54,130 bases of DNA, taken from an uncultured Planctomycetales bacterium. Its GTDB lineage: Bacteria > Planctomycetota > Planctomycetia > Pirellulales > Thermoguttaceae. Below, piece by piece: positions 1 to 7,489 of this stretch; the first letter of the stretch is position 1, and each line of letters begins with the position of its first letter. Both the position numbers and the translations under genes were made by a program. The notes under the pieces are model-generated. The model ran no database searches and was not told the origin of the DNA. It was given only the letters and a program-made list of their open reading frames with translations. The stretch spans positions 1-54,130 of the forward strand of contig CAMNJU010000003.1 in NCBI GenBank assembly GCA_946541595.1, given 5' to 3'.

Positions 1-282
1 TTTTTCGTGGGTTAAATACCGAAGCTTGCCGTTTTCCCGTTCCCAGGAATTACCTATCATATCATACGCGTTTTGAGCGCCAACGCGATGATATATGTCA
101 AACTCAAACCGGCAGGTTTTCATCTGGGCGCGCCTCTGTTCGTCCAGTTTGATAATCTGATCGAGCAAGTCGTTTTCGGCGCCGTAAAGACGTTCGAACG
201 GCTGAGTCAGAGTCAAAATGAAGGAGAAAAGAATCGGCGTTAAAAGCGCCGCCCGCCCTTTGACAAACGCAAACATGGACAT
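1..282 (-). CDS. secreted planctomycete protein of unknown function, copy 1 (C-terminus outside window)
   Basis: The frame is open from the ATG at 282 to the window edge (94 codons). Its product is nearly the same as the first 94 residues of the neighbouring complete copy at 611-1699: a hydrophobic signal-peptide-like N-terminus, then a segment containing LDEQRR and QMKTCRFEF. The copies diverge around residues 58-70 (DIYHRVGAQN here, NRSFRIGAKN there) and again near the edge, so this is a separate, drifting gene and not an assembly artefact. The start is supported by GGAG seven bases upstream and by the promoter at 393-421. The family was not recognised. It is probably exported, and its arrangement as a tandem pair suggests a recently duplicated accessory function. 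Confidence 0.8.
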   Translation of the reverse strand, partial: MSMFAFVKGRAALLTPILFSFILTLTQPFERLYGAENDLLDQIIKLDEQRRAQMKTCRFEFDIYHRVGAQNAYDMIGNSWERENGKLRYLTHEK

Positions 283-392
283 ACGAAAACTCCTTTTGGC
301 GCGATTCCCGGCGGAGACTCGCCCCGACGTTAGATAAGTCTTATTGAATAAAGCGTTGAAACCCTTTGTCGACAGGGAAGCCGACGTCGGCG

Positions 393-421
393 ATTATATT
401 TTAAAGGACTGCCGACGTCAA
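393..421 (-). promoter_or_regulatory. sigma70-type promoter of secreted-protein copy 1
   Basis: On the minus strand TTGACG (416-421) and TATAAT (393-398) are separated by exactly 17 bases. The predicted transcript has a leader of roughly 100 nt before the ATG at 282. Confidence 0.75.
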
Positions 422-610
422 GCGCGCCCGACCTAAAATGAAAAAAAACTAATATTTACGTTCGTTGCGTTAAATTGGCGGCGTTGAGTTGAGACTCAAT
501 GGTCTGCATATCGGCAGGCGTTTTCCGCGTATTGAGAACGGTAGTAAAACGAACGCGGCGTCGCGGTTTTTTCGCGCGGCGTCTGTCGGGACGCCTTTTG
601 GATAAACCGT

Positions 611-1699
611 TTATTCTGCTAAGCCAAGTTCCTTCAAAAGCGCTTGTTCATCTTCGAACGTTTTTTCAGGTTTGGACTTGCCCCAGATATGATAAATCGT
701 CTTGCCCGTTCTGTCGTCTAATGATTCGTAAACGACAGATCCGGCGGGAAAATCAAAACTGTCTACCGGGGTCGGGAGTTTTTCGTTTAGTGAAACTGAC
801 GTAACCGCAGTGTGATAGACAAACTCTTCCCCTTTGTTTTGTTCATATAGTTCGTACGCGCGCGTTTCAAACTCCTGCTGAAGCCATATCCCTTTTCCGT
901 ATTGCTCCAAATTTAAAACGACGCAGCTCATATGTACGGTAGGAAGCTTAGGTTGTAGATAAATCGTTCCTTCATATCCAATTAACGCGCCTCCCTTGCT
1001 GAGATTAAAGTCAACTGCAAGTTCCCAATTTTTGTAATTCATGTAGTCGCCGGTGTTAGGAAAATCGCCGGCTAATTCGCAGTGGACGACGCGATCTCCC
1101 GATTCCAAGGTCCGTTCGGTGATTTTAGTGGGAGAGTTATGTTTAAAAAAATCCCTCAGTGGGACGTCGTAATCATAACCGGGTATCGGCAGGACAGGGA
1201 GAGGGAATCTTCCTCTTTCGAACGCGCGTTTTTTCGAACGGCGGCTGAGGTTGGCAAAGTATTCTCCGGTTAGATAGAAATCCTTCGAATCTAAACGATC
1301 GGGCGCCGGATATTTGTCTGTCGGAGCTCTGAACGAAAAAAAACGTTCGCCGTCGAAATAGTGTACGGAGATTCTTTCATTGACCGGATCGCCCGGCTGA
1401 AAGCCTTTTGGGTATACGACTTCGTGATATAAGCTCAGGGTTTTACCGTTCTCCTGTTCCCAGGAATTCCCCTTCATTTCATACATATTCTTGGCGCCGA
1501 TGCGAAAAGATCTGTTAAACTCAAACCGGCACGTTTTCATCTGCTCGCGCCTCTGTTCGTCCAGTTTGATAATCTGGTCGAGCAGGTCGTTTTCGGCGCC
1601 GTAAAGACGTTCGAACGGCTGAGTCAGAGTCAAAATGAAGGAGAAAAGAATCGGCGTTAAAAGCGCCGCCCGCCCTTTGACAAACGCAAACATGGACAT
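611..1699 (-). CDS. secreted planctomycete protein of unknown function, copy 2 (complete)
   Basis: The product has 362 residues. It begins with a basic start and a hydrophobic stretch (about residues 8-28, ending near the LYGAEN region) that looks like a signal peptide, so an extracytoplasmic location is likely. The mature part is a mixed, charged, beta-rich sequence with no transmembrane segment. Visible patches include HYFDGERFFSFRAPTDKYPA and DYMNYKNWELAVDFNLSKGG. These resemble large-barrel lipoprotein-carrier-like folds in general character only; no known domain was recognised. The start at 1699 has GGAG seven bases upstream and a 17-nt-spaced promoter at 1810-1838. It is preceded in tandem by a second copy truncated by the window edge. 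It could be a planctomycete-specific envelope protein; the function is unknown. Confidence 0.85.
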   Translation of the reverse strand: MSMFAFVKGRAALLTPILFSFILTLTQPFERLYGAENDLLDQIIKLDEQRREQMKTCRFEFNRSFRIGAKNMYEMKGNSWEQENGKTLSLYHEVVYPKGFQPGDPVNERISVHYFDGERFFSFRAPTDKYPAPDRLDSKDFYLTGEYFANLSRRSKKRAFERGRFPLPVLPIPGYDYDVPLRDFFKHNSPTKITERTLESGDRVVHCELAGDFPNTGDYMNYKNWELAVDFNLSKGGALIGYEGTIYLQPKLPTVHMSCVVLNLEQYGKGIWLQQEFETRAYELYEQNKGEEFVYHTAVTSVSLNEKLPTPVDSFDFPAGSVVYESLDDRTGKTIYHIWGKSKPEKTFEDEQALLKELGLAE

Positions 1700-1897
1700 A
1701 CGAAAACTCCTTTTGGCGCGATTCCCGGCGGAGACTCGCCCCGACGTTAGATAAGTCTTATTGAATAAAGCGTTGAAACCCTTTGTCGACAGGGAAGCCG
1801 ACGTCGGCGATTATATTTTAAAGACCTGCCGACGTCAAGCGCGCCCGATCTAAAATGAAAAATAGACTGACATTTACGTTCGCCGCGTTAAATGGAC
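1418..1897. repeat. tandem duplication, right copy (offset 1417 bp)
   Basis: Right-hand copy of the segment at 1-480. Its right end at about 1897 coincides with the first base of the 250-bp prsW-derived repeat, so two different duplication events meet at this point. Confidence 0.85.
1810..1838 (-). promoter_or_regulatory. sigma70-type promoter of secreted-protein copy 2
   Basis: Minus strand TTGACG (1833-1838), 17-base spacer, TATAAT (1810-1815). It is the duplicate of the promoter at 393-421 and differs only in spacer bases. Confidence 0.75.
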
Positions 1898-2146
1898 GGC
1901 GCGTTCCTTTTCGCTACCGCGTCCGAATTCGGTAGAAATCGCCCTGTTTTTCGCGTTCTGCGGCTCTGAGCGCGTGATCTTTCATTTTCAGGGCTTCGAC
2001 TAATTCGTTTGCCGCGTAGTACATTCCGATAAAGCAGACGATCCACAGAACGATCGAAAGACCGCGCAGTTGAGTCGGAACGGCGGCGAACATGAGGAGA
2101 AAATCATAGAGACCGTGAACGCCGATCGCCGAGCCGAGGCCGAGCG
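1897..2146. repeat. 250-bp direct repeat, left copy (prsW 3' end)
   Basis: Bases 1897-2146 match 3550-3799 with a single difference seen (G at 2097, A at 3750). The segment covers the last 78 codons of the prsW-like gene plus 17 bases beyond its stop. Homology stops abruptly at 2146/3799. Confidence 0.9.
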
Positions 2147-2204
2147 AACGCCAAACCGTTCTTTCCGGAACAAAGCTCCTTTGAAAAGCTGTTTGAAATC
2201 GTGG
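1914..2204 (-). pseudogene. remnant of a prsW-like protease gene (3' end only)
   Basis: This minus-strand frame encodes the same C-terminus as the intact PrsW-like protein, including the HGLYDF motif and the final basic tail, and stops at the equivalent codon. Upstream of the shared 250 bp the frame stays open for about 19 further codons (reading PERTVWRSLGLG into the shared part, where the intact gene reads YKRLALGLG) until a stop at 2205-2207, with no start codon. The metal-binding EE and FxxxEN motifs are absent, so it cannot be active. The slightly different upstream codons suggest either a decayed second paralog or a scrambled junction left by the insertion of the neighbouring nuclease gene. 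Confidence 0.75.
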
Positions 2205-2253
2205 TTAAGACCGATACGGCAAGTTATTTTTTACAAAAGCGCGGCGCTCTCTC

Positions 2254-2282
2254 TTGAAAATTGAAGCCCCGTACTGTATAAC
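2254..2282 (+). promoter_or_regulatory. promoter of the DUF1016 nuclease gene
   Basis: TTGAAA (2254-2259), 17-base spacer, TATAAC (2277-2282), about 33 bases before the ATG. The gene therefore carries its own promoter within the segment between the two prsW ends. Confidence 0.6.
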
Positions 2283-2314
2283 GCGTGTGCCGTTAGAAAA
2301 AGTGGGTGAATCCT

Positions 2315-3340
2315 ATGGTTAATGAAATTATAAAAAACGAGAATAGTTCGGAAGATATTTATAGCTCCATACGTTCTTTTGTAATAACAGCGCAGCACAA
2401 GGTATATGCCGCCGTCAATACGGCTATGGTTGTTGCCTATTGGGAGATTGGCGAACAGATTTACAAGGCTAGCGGAGAGAACGACAGAGCAGAATACGGT
2501 AAAAATCTGTTGAAGTATCTGTCAGACAGACTGACTGCCGAGTTTGGCAAGGGCTTTACGGAACGAAATCTGCGAGCAATGCGTCAGTTTTACATCTGTT
2601 TCCCGAATCGGCACACGCTGTGTGCCGAATTGAGTTGGTCGCATTACCGCATACTTATGAAGATAGCCGATAAGACTGTCCGTGACTTCTATACGGAAGA
2701 GTGCGCAAAATCGGCGTGGAGCGTACGTCAACTTGAACGGCAGATAGATACAATGTACTATCAGCGGCTGCTCGCAAGTAAGGATAAGACTTCAGTGGCG
2801 GCAGAGATACAGACGAGCGTGCCGAAGCCAGAATATGAAAAGACAATCAAAGACCCTTATGTTATGGAGTTCTCGCAGATAAAGCCTGACGCTCATGTTT
2901 ACGAAAGCGATATAGAGCAAGCGCTGATAGACCATTTACAGCAGTTTCTTTTAGAACTTGGACATGGTTTCTCTTTTGTATCGCGCCAAAAACGTTTTAC
3001 GCTTGACGGACAGGATTTTTTCATAGACCTTGTATTCTACAACTATATCCTCAAATGCTTTGTTCTGTTTGACCTAAAAACTGATAAACTCACACGTCAG
3101 GATTTGGGACAGATGCAGATGTATGTCAACTACTATGCCAGAGAATTGATGAACGAGGGCGATAATCCTCCGATTGGCGTCGTTCTATGCGCTGAAAAGA
3201 ACGATGCGGTCGTAAAATATACTCTGCCCGAAGGGAATAATCAGATATTTGCTTCGAAGTATTTTACATATCTCCCAACTGAGGAAGAACTTAAACGTGA
3301 ACTTCGGATTAATGAGTTCAGAAAACTTAGTGGTGAATAA
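2315..3340 (+). CDS. DUF1016 / YhcG-type PDDEXK nuclease family protein
   Basis: The product has about 341 residues, typical for the family. An N-terminal helical DUF1016_N-like domain (about residues 12-150, with YWEIGEQIY and the conserved RNLRAMRQFY) is followed by a PDDEXK nuclease domain (about 172-320). Counting from an alternative GTG at 2306, the likely catalytic core is E204, D241 in FFIDLVFYN, D256-L-K258 in FDLKTDKL, and the QMQMYVNYY helix. Members are predicted DNA nucleases often found near restriction-modification or mobile genes; here it stands alone. Its DNA is visibly more AT-rich and richer in AAA, ATA and TAT codons than its neighbours, which suggests horizontal transfer. 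It lies between two copies of the prsW 3' end. ATG 2315 is preferred over GTG 2306, but neither has a strong ribosome-binding site. Confidence 0.88.
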   Translation: MVNEIIKNENSSEDIYSSIRSFVITAQHKVYAAVNTAMVVAYWEIGEQIYKASGENDRAEYGKNLLKYLSDRLTAEFGKGFTERNLRAMRQFYICFPNRHTLCAELSWSHYRILMKIADKTVRDFYTEECAKSAWSVRQLERQIDTMYYQRLLASKDKTSVAAEIQTSVPKPEYEKTIKDPYVMEFSQIKPDAHVYESDIEQALIDHLQQFLLELGHGFSFVSRQKRFTLDGQDFFIDLVFYNYILKCFVLFDLKTDKLTRQDLGQMQMYVNYYARELMNEGDNPPIGVVLCAEKNDAVVKYTLPEGNNQIFASKYFTYLPTEEELKRELRINEFRKLSGE

Positions 3341-3549
3341 CGAGAACGTCCGCCGGGAGCCAGTATAGCGGCGTTGTTGAATAAGAGGATTTCATGTAAA
3401 CAGGGGGGGGGAAACGCCGCCGACAGACTTTGTCGTCTTATTGAATAAAGCGTTAGAAACTTTCGCCGATACGTAAGAATAGCCGCGCAGGTATTACCGG
3501 ACGGCGCGGCGGGAATCAAAATCCGAAGACCGAAGCCCGACGGAGCTTG

Positions 3550-3799
3550 CGGCGCGTTCCTTTTCGCTACCGCGTCCGAATTCGGTAGAAATCGCCCTGT
3601 TTTTCGCGTTCTGCGGCTCTGAGCGCGTGATCTTTCATTTTCAGGGCTTCGACTAATTCGTTTGCCGCGTAGTACATTCCGATAAAGCAGACGATCCACA
3701 GAACGATCGAAAGACCGCGCAGTTGAGTCGGAACGGCGGCGAACATGAGAAGAAAATCATAGAGACCGTGAACGCCGATCGCCGAGCCGAGGCCGAGCG
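3550..3799. repeat. 250-bp direct repeat, right copy (within intact prsW-like gene)
   Basis: Right copy of the repeat at 1897-2146. It forms the 3' end of the intact prsW-like gene, so whatever created the repeat left this gene functional. Confidence 0.9.
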
Positions 3800-4409
3800 C
3801 CAAGCGTTTATAGAATCGCTTTTTCTCTTTCGGCGCGCGCGCCGTGAAACCTTGGCCCGTTCGGAAGATATTCTCTCCCTTCTTCTTGCCGAGAACCGCA
3901 AGCGCGACGAAATAGCCCATGAAGATCGAGAACGCGAAGTGGCCCGGAATCGACGTAAAGGCGCGAAAGAACGCCGTCGCGAGCGAACCGCCCGCTGTGG
4001 AGTTAGAAAAGACGTAGAGAAGATTCTCAACAAAGGCGAATCCGAGCGAGACAAAGGACGCGAACGACGCGCCGCGCGCGTAACGCGTAAACCGTTCGCT
4101 CCAATAGATAAAGAGCATGAGCGCGATAAATTTTACCGTCTCTTCGGTCATGCCGGCGACGATAAACGCGTTAATAAAGCATCCGAATCCCGTTTCCGGA
4201 TCGGGCGATAACAGAGCGGTTAACGCGCGTTCGATCCCGAACGCGGCGCCGGTCGCGAGCGCGCCCGCGCCAAAGAGCGCCAGATACGTCTTCCACAGCT
4301 TCTTCTTTCCGCCCGCGGCGTCCGCCTGACGTTTGAGGAGCAGGACGATCGGGCCTAGCGCATAGAGCGCAAGGAAAAAGACGTATGCGAGAATCAGGAT
4401 CGTTTTCAT
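3567..4409 (-). CDS. PrsW-family intramembrane metalloprotease
   Basis: The product has 280 residues with about seven to eight hydrophobic segments. All PrsW/CPBP-type motifs are present in order: E89-E90 in GMTEETVKF, FAFVEN at 124-129, G156-H157 in SIPGHF, and H214 with D218 in HGLYDF. These are the predicted metal-binding and catalytic residues inside the membrane. In Bacillus, PrsW performs site-1 cleavage of an anti-sigma factor; no anti-sigma factor is seen nearby, so the substrate here is unknown. There is no clear Shine-Dalgarno before the ATG at 4409. It may be co-transcribed with the two small membrane protein genes upstream (gaps of 45 and 86 bp). Its last 78 codons are duplicated at 1897-2146. 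Confidence 0.9.
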   Translation of the reverse strand: MKTILILAYVFFLALYALGPIVLLLKRQADAAGGKKKLWKTYLALFGAGALATGAAFGIERALTALLSPDPETGFGCFINAFIVAGMTEETVKFIALMLFIYWSERFTRYARGASFASFVSLGFAFVENLLYVFSNSTAGGSLATAFFRAFTSIPGHFAFSIFMGYFVALAVLGKKKGENIFRTGQGFTARAPKEKKRFYKRLALGLGSAIGVHGLYDFLLMFAAVPTQLRGLSIVLWIVCFIGMYYAANELVEALKMKDHALRAAEREKQGDFYRIRTR

Positions 4410-4454
4410 ATCGTTACGGGGCTTGACCGTCGTGGCAGCGCGGCCGACCGGAGG

Positions 4455-4814
4455 CTACACGGTCGGCAGTTTGGGAAAAAAGACGTAGAGGGCCAGACCG
4501 ACCGCCAGCGCGACGGCAATTTGAACCGCCGCAAAGGTTAACGCGATCTTAACGATCGTTTTAAGGTCGGTCGGGTATATGATATGCGCCGCGACGGCGG
4601 TCGTTATTAAAGAGATTACGGCGTACGTTGCGACGGTGAGCGCGGCGTTCTCCATTGGCGCGGTCGCAACGAACGCGATAAAACCGGCGATAATGTAGGC
4701 CGTTAAACTGACGCCGTAGACCTCGGAAAACTCGACGTCGTCGTGCGTATACGCCTGAATAATAATAACGAGTATGCACGACCAAAAGGCGCAGACTACT
4801 ATTGTCCCGAGCAT
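4455..4814 (-). CDS. small multi-pass membrane protein, paralog A
   Basis: A 119-residue, very hydrophobic protein with about four predicted membrane helices and no recognised family. It aligns along its length with the 111-residue product of the next gene (4901-5236). Both share a start ending in CAFWxCILV, a DDV.FS.V acidic turn, an AT.PMExA segment, a TTAV stretch, TD.KT.VKI.LTF, and an AVALA segment. AAGGA ten bases upstream supports the start at 4814. Together with the downstream prsW-like gene this forms a compact same-strand set of membrane proteins. The function is unknown; it might be a partner or substrate of the protease, but this is only inferred from proximity. Confidence 0.75.
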   Translation of the reverse strand: MLGTIVVCAFWSCILVIIIQAYTHDDVEFSEVYGVSLTAYIIAGFIAFVATAPMENAALTVATYAVISLITTAVAAHIIYPTDLKTIVKIALTFAAVQIAVALAVGLALYVFFPKLPTV

Positions 4815-4900
4815 GGCGGAGTTTCCTTTGCGAAGGAGGAAAGGCGGTTAAAAACGCCGCGCGGACGCCTTTGGGAAAAGCGCGTTTCTTACGCGGCCGC

Positions 4901-5236
4901 TCAGCCGGCTAGGAAGTACGAGGCCGCCAGCGCGACGGCGCCTCGAATTGCCGTAAAGGTCAGCGTGATTTTTACGACCGTTTTAACGTCGGTCGAGCAG
5001 ACGAGCTGCACGACGACGGCGGTCGTCAGGAGCGTAATAAAAATCGTCGTCGCGAAAATGAGCGTAGCGCTCTCCATTGGCCGCGTCGCGAAGTACAAGA
5101 GCAGGCCGCCGACATACGTCGCGATTAGACTTGTGATAAACACGGTGGAGAACATAACGTCGTCGTCGGTGAACATCTTAATAACGGCGACAAGTATGCA
5201 CGCCCAAAAGGCGCAGGCAATGAGCAGGCCGATCAT
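4901..5236 (-). CDS. small multi-pass membrane protein, paralog B
   Basis: A 111-residue hydrophobic protein with about four membrane helices, clearly paralogous to the preceding-numbered gene product (4455-4814); see the shared motifs there. It ends earlier, lacking the last eight or so residues of paralog A. AAGGAAACGACCCT precedes the ATG at 5236, so the start is well supported. The two genes are the product of a local tandem duplication that has diverged far more than the 1.4-kb duplication at the left edge. No enzymatic motif is visible. Confidence 0.75.
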   Translation of the reverse strand: MIGLLIACAFWACILVAVIKMFTDDDVMFSTVFITSLIATYVGGLLLYFATRPMESATLIFATTIFITLLTTAVVVQLVCSTDVKTVVKITLTFTAIRGAVALAASYFLAG

Positions 5237-5337
5237 AGGGTCGTTTCCTTCGTTAAAGGGCGAAAATACAGACTGATAAGTAAAATCTTTCCGCGCGGCT
5301 CGAAAGGGAAGCTCCCGCGCGAGTTTAGACGTTGATT

Positions 5338-5853
5338 TCAGTCTTCGAGAACAAGCTCGATATTTTTATTTCCTTTGGTTGAAATTTCAACTTCCAGAGG
5401 CGTGGTCTCGACGTCGGCGTATTTGTCGGGGAGCAGGTTCTCCGTAGAAATCTTGCTCTTTTCGAATTTGACTTCTCCCTTTCCGTCGCGCTTTTTCTCC
5501 GCGACGTATTCGTCCCGGGGAATTCCGTCGACATATTCCGTCTGTTTGGCGACGGTAACCTTGTATTTGCCCGGATACGCGCCGTCGCACGGCCGAACGG
5601 TCGTTAGAATAAACTTTCCGGCTTCGTCGGTCCGTCCCGAGGCGACGCTGTTGCCGATCGTTTCGTCGACGGGCCGCAGTTCAATTACGGCGTCGACGAC
5701 CGGCTGACCTTGGTAGGTTACGGTTCCTTCGCCGTCGACGAGGCCGTTTCGCGACTTAGTCTTCTCTTGACAGCCCAAAACGAGGACGGCGCACACGGAA
5801 AGGAGGAATACGCGGAGAGTTATACGGACAAGTTTCATTTTTACCGCTTTCAT
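5338..5853 (-). CDS. lipoprotein with carboxypeptidase-regulatory-like (transthyretin-like) domain
   Basis: The product has 171 residues. A signal sequence ends in the lipobox LVLGC with the lipidated cysteine at residue 28, so it is expected to be a membrane-anchored lipoprotein. The mature part (about 40-130) has the GEGTVTYQGQPVVDAVIEL ... SGRTDEAGKFILTT ... YPGKYKVTV pattern of the small beta-sandwich carboxypeptidase-regulatory-like domains that are abundant in planctomycetes. These proteins are very often encoded directly beside DUF1559 proteins, as here. Two starts are possible (5853 or 5838); neither has a strong ribosome-binding site, and 5853 is kept. The role is unknown, and no enzyme motif is present. 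Confidence 0.85.
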   Translation of the reverse strand: MKAVKMKLVRITLRVFLLSVCAVLVLGCQEKTKSRNGLVDGEGTVTYQGQPVVDAVIELRPVDETIGNSVASGRTDEAGKFILTTVRPCDGAYPGKYKVTVAKQTEYVDGIPRDEYVAEKKRDGKGEVKFEKSKISTENLLPDKYADVETTPLEVEISTKGNKNIELVLED

Positions 5854-5864
5854 CGCTAAGCGCT

Positions 5865-5904
5865 AAAAAATCCGCGCCGCAGCTTGTTACAGTTACGACG
5901 CGGA
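5865..5904 (-). terminator. intrinsic terminator between DUF1559 gene and lipoprotein gene
   Basis: On the minus strand a GC-rich stem (TCCGCGTCG pairing with CGGCGCGGA, 5871-5879 with 5896-5904) is followed by six T. It lies just upstream of the lipoprotein start, so it probably ends or attenuates DUF1559 transcription before the lipoprotein gene. Confidence 0.65.
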
Positions 5905-5953
5905 CTTATGCGCTAACTAACGCTGGACGTAGATAGACAAGGCGCGCTTGGGA

Positions 5954-7087
5954 TCAGATCGAGGCCGTCGTTTCGCCGCCGTTGATCGTGCCCAAAGCTC
6001 CCCAGACGCCGAACGGGCTGGGGCCGCCGACCGGACGGTTGCTGACGTGACCGGCCGGATTGAGCGGGCAGGGGTACGAGAGATCGCCGCAGTCGATCGT
6101 ATCGCTTACGAACCGGACGGATCCGTCGCCCATAACCGCGTTGACGCCGCCGCTGTGATAGCTTGTCGCCGAAGAGACGAGCGTGTCGCCCCAGTCGTCG
6201 CCGCAGGACGGGCCGTTAGGCGGCATAATCGTATGGAAGACCGTGAAGTTCGGATAGTACATGCCGTACAGGGATCCGGAACCGGCGTAGGTGGTCGCCG
6301 AAGCGACATAGTTGCCGTTGTTGCCGACGAGCGTCATGCAGGACGATTTCGGATTGCCGTTCCACATGCCGGCTTTGGCCCAGCCGGATTTGACTCTTTG
6401 GTCGGAGTCGCTCGTATAGCGTCCTCGCGGGCTCGTGCAGCGTTCCGACATGAAGAGCGTATTGCTCGTTCCGTCGATAACGGCGGCGAGCGGCGGGCAC
6501 CAGCCGGTTCCCGTGCCGCGGTCGACGTTTCTCATCGTGAAGACGGAGCGCGAGTTGTGGGGGCAGTTTGCATTGGAGCTGCGGCAGTCGTTCCACCAGC
6601 CGCGGCCGTTAATGGCGTCCGCGTGGCTGAAACGGTAGCTGCAGGTCGTAAAGGGCGCCGCGTAACCCGACTCCGTAAAGCCTTTTGCGGCAAACGCGTC
6701 GGAGGGGCAGATAATCGTCGGAATCGTGCGCTCGAACGCGGGACTGTCGTCGAACGGTTCGATTTCCCATACGCCGCGGCTGTCGCCGGCGGCGAGCATT
6801 TCAAAACGCGCGTTCTGTTCATAGAACGGAAGCATGCCGATGTACGGCGTGTAGTCGTAAGGACCGACGCCGCCGAAACCGTAGCCAGGAAGGCAGTTGT
6901 GCGTGTCGTGGTAATTCTGGATCGCCAGACCCATCTGCTTCAGATTGTTTGTGCACTGCATGCGCCGGGCCGCCTCGCGCGCCGCTTGGACGGCGGGAAG
7001 CAGCAGTCCGATCAAAATACCGATAATGGCGATGACGACGAGAAGCTCAACAAGCGTAAAGCCGCGCCGCGAATGGGAAGTTTTCAT
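5954..7087 (-). CDS. DUF1559 domain protein with prepilin-type N-terminal methylation motif
   Basis: The product has 377 residues. The N-terminus [19 protein letters not shown] is a type IV prepilin/type II pseudopilin cleavage and methylation site followed by the single membrane helix. The DUF1559 hallmarks follow: [20 protein letters not shown], the [10 protein letters not shown] region, and the C-terminal H-x9-DG pattern [20 protein letters not shown]. This is the expanded planctomycete family of pseudopilin-like surface proteins of unknown role, usually present in dozens of copies per genome. The start at 7087 is chosen because GGAG precedes it and it places the prepilin motif at the N-terminus; an upstream ATG at 7180 would add 31 atypical residues. 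It is paired with the downstream lipoprotein gene. Confidence 0.95.
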   Translation of the reverse strand: MKTSHSRRGFTLVELLVVIAIIGILIGLLLPAVQAAREAARRMQCTNNLKQMGLAIQNYHDTHNCLPGYGFGGVGPYDYTPYIGMLPFYEQNARFEMLAAGDSRGVWEIEPFDDSPAFERTIPTIICPSDAFAAKGFTESGYAAPFTTCSYRFSHADAINGRGWWNDCRSSNANCPHNSRSVFTMRNVDRGTGTGWCPPLAAVIDGTSNTLFMSERCTSPRGRYTSDSDQRVKSGWAKAGMWNGNPKSSCMTLVGNNGNYVASATTYAGSGSLYGMYYPNFTVFHTIMPPNGPSCGDDWGDTLVSSATSYHSGGVNAVMGDGSVRFVSDTIDCGDLSYPCPLNPAGHVSNRPVGGPSPFGVWGALGTINGGETTASI

Positions 7088-7427
7088 AAGTGTCTCCTCA
7101 ATAAAACATACAATTACGACCGATACGCGCGACGTCGCGTCGCGCGCCTGATATGAAGGCGAACGGACGTAAGACAACAACCGTCTTAACTCCGATAGCT
7201 CGCCAGCGAACCTAACGCCGCAGGGCCGCTCCTGACCGGGACGAAACGCGGCGTGAATTCTATTTTACGAGGCGTGAAGGAGCGCGGAAAATACTCTTGG
7301 ACGCGCCGAACTCACGATTCATACATTAACCCATACGTTATGTTTAAGCTTAATCGCCGTCGGCGGCAAAAGCTCAAAGGAAAAATGCGCGACGCGCCGA
7401 AGCGCGCCGTGCCGAACAAAAATGGCT

Positions 7428-7462
7428 CCTGAGTCCGGCGGCGAACGCGTCCAGAAGGAGCC
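7428..7462 (-). terminator. intrinsic terminator of the sugar isomerase-like gene
   Basis: Minus strand stem GGCTCCT (7456-7462) with AGGAGCC (7434-7440), loop of 15 bases, followed by ATTTTTG. It is located 28 bases after the stop of the isomerase-like gene. Confidence 0.75.
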
Positions 7463-7489
7463 GCCGCCGAACTTTTAGCTTAACTTGCC

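Larger units (their letters stand above)
1..480. repeat. tandem duplication, left copy (offset 1417 bp)
   Basis: Bases 1-480 match 1418-1897 with few differences. The copy includes the 5' part of the secreted-protein gene, its ribosome-binding site, its leader and its promoter. Identity is highest around the start codon and leader (about 200-425) and falls off near 430-480. Because both copies carry a complete promoter and start, both genes are probably expressed. Confidence 0.85.

Noticed and set aside
2306..2314. GTG at 2306 as start of the nuclease gene
   Set aside because: Adds only three residues and has no better ribosome-binding site than ATG 2315; kept as an alternative.
5948..7156. 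Long plus-strand open frame (402 codons) opposite the DUF1559 gene
   Set aside because: Arg/Ala/Val-rich composition without motifs, exactly antisense to a certain gene; an artefact of GC-rich codon usage.
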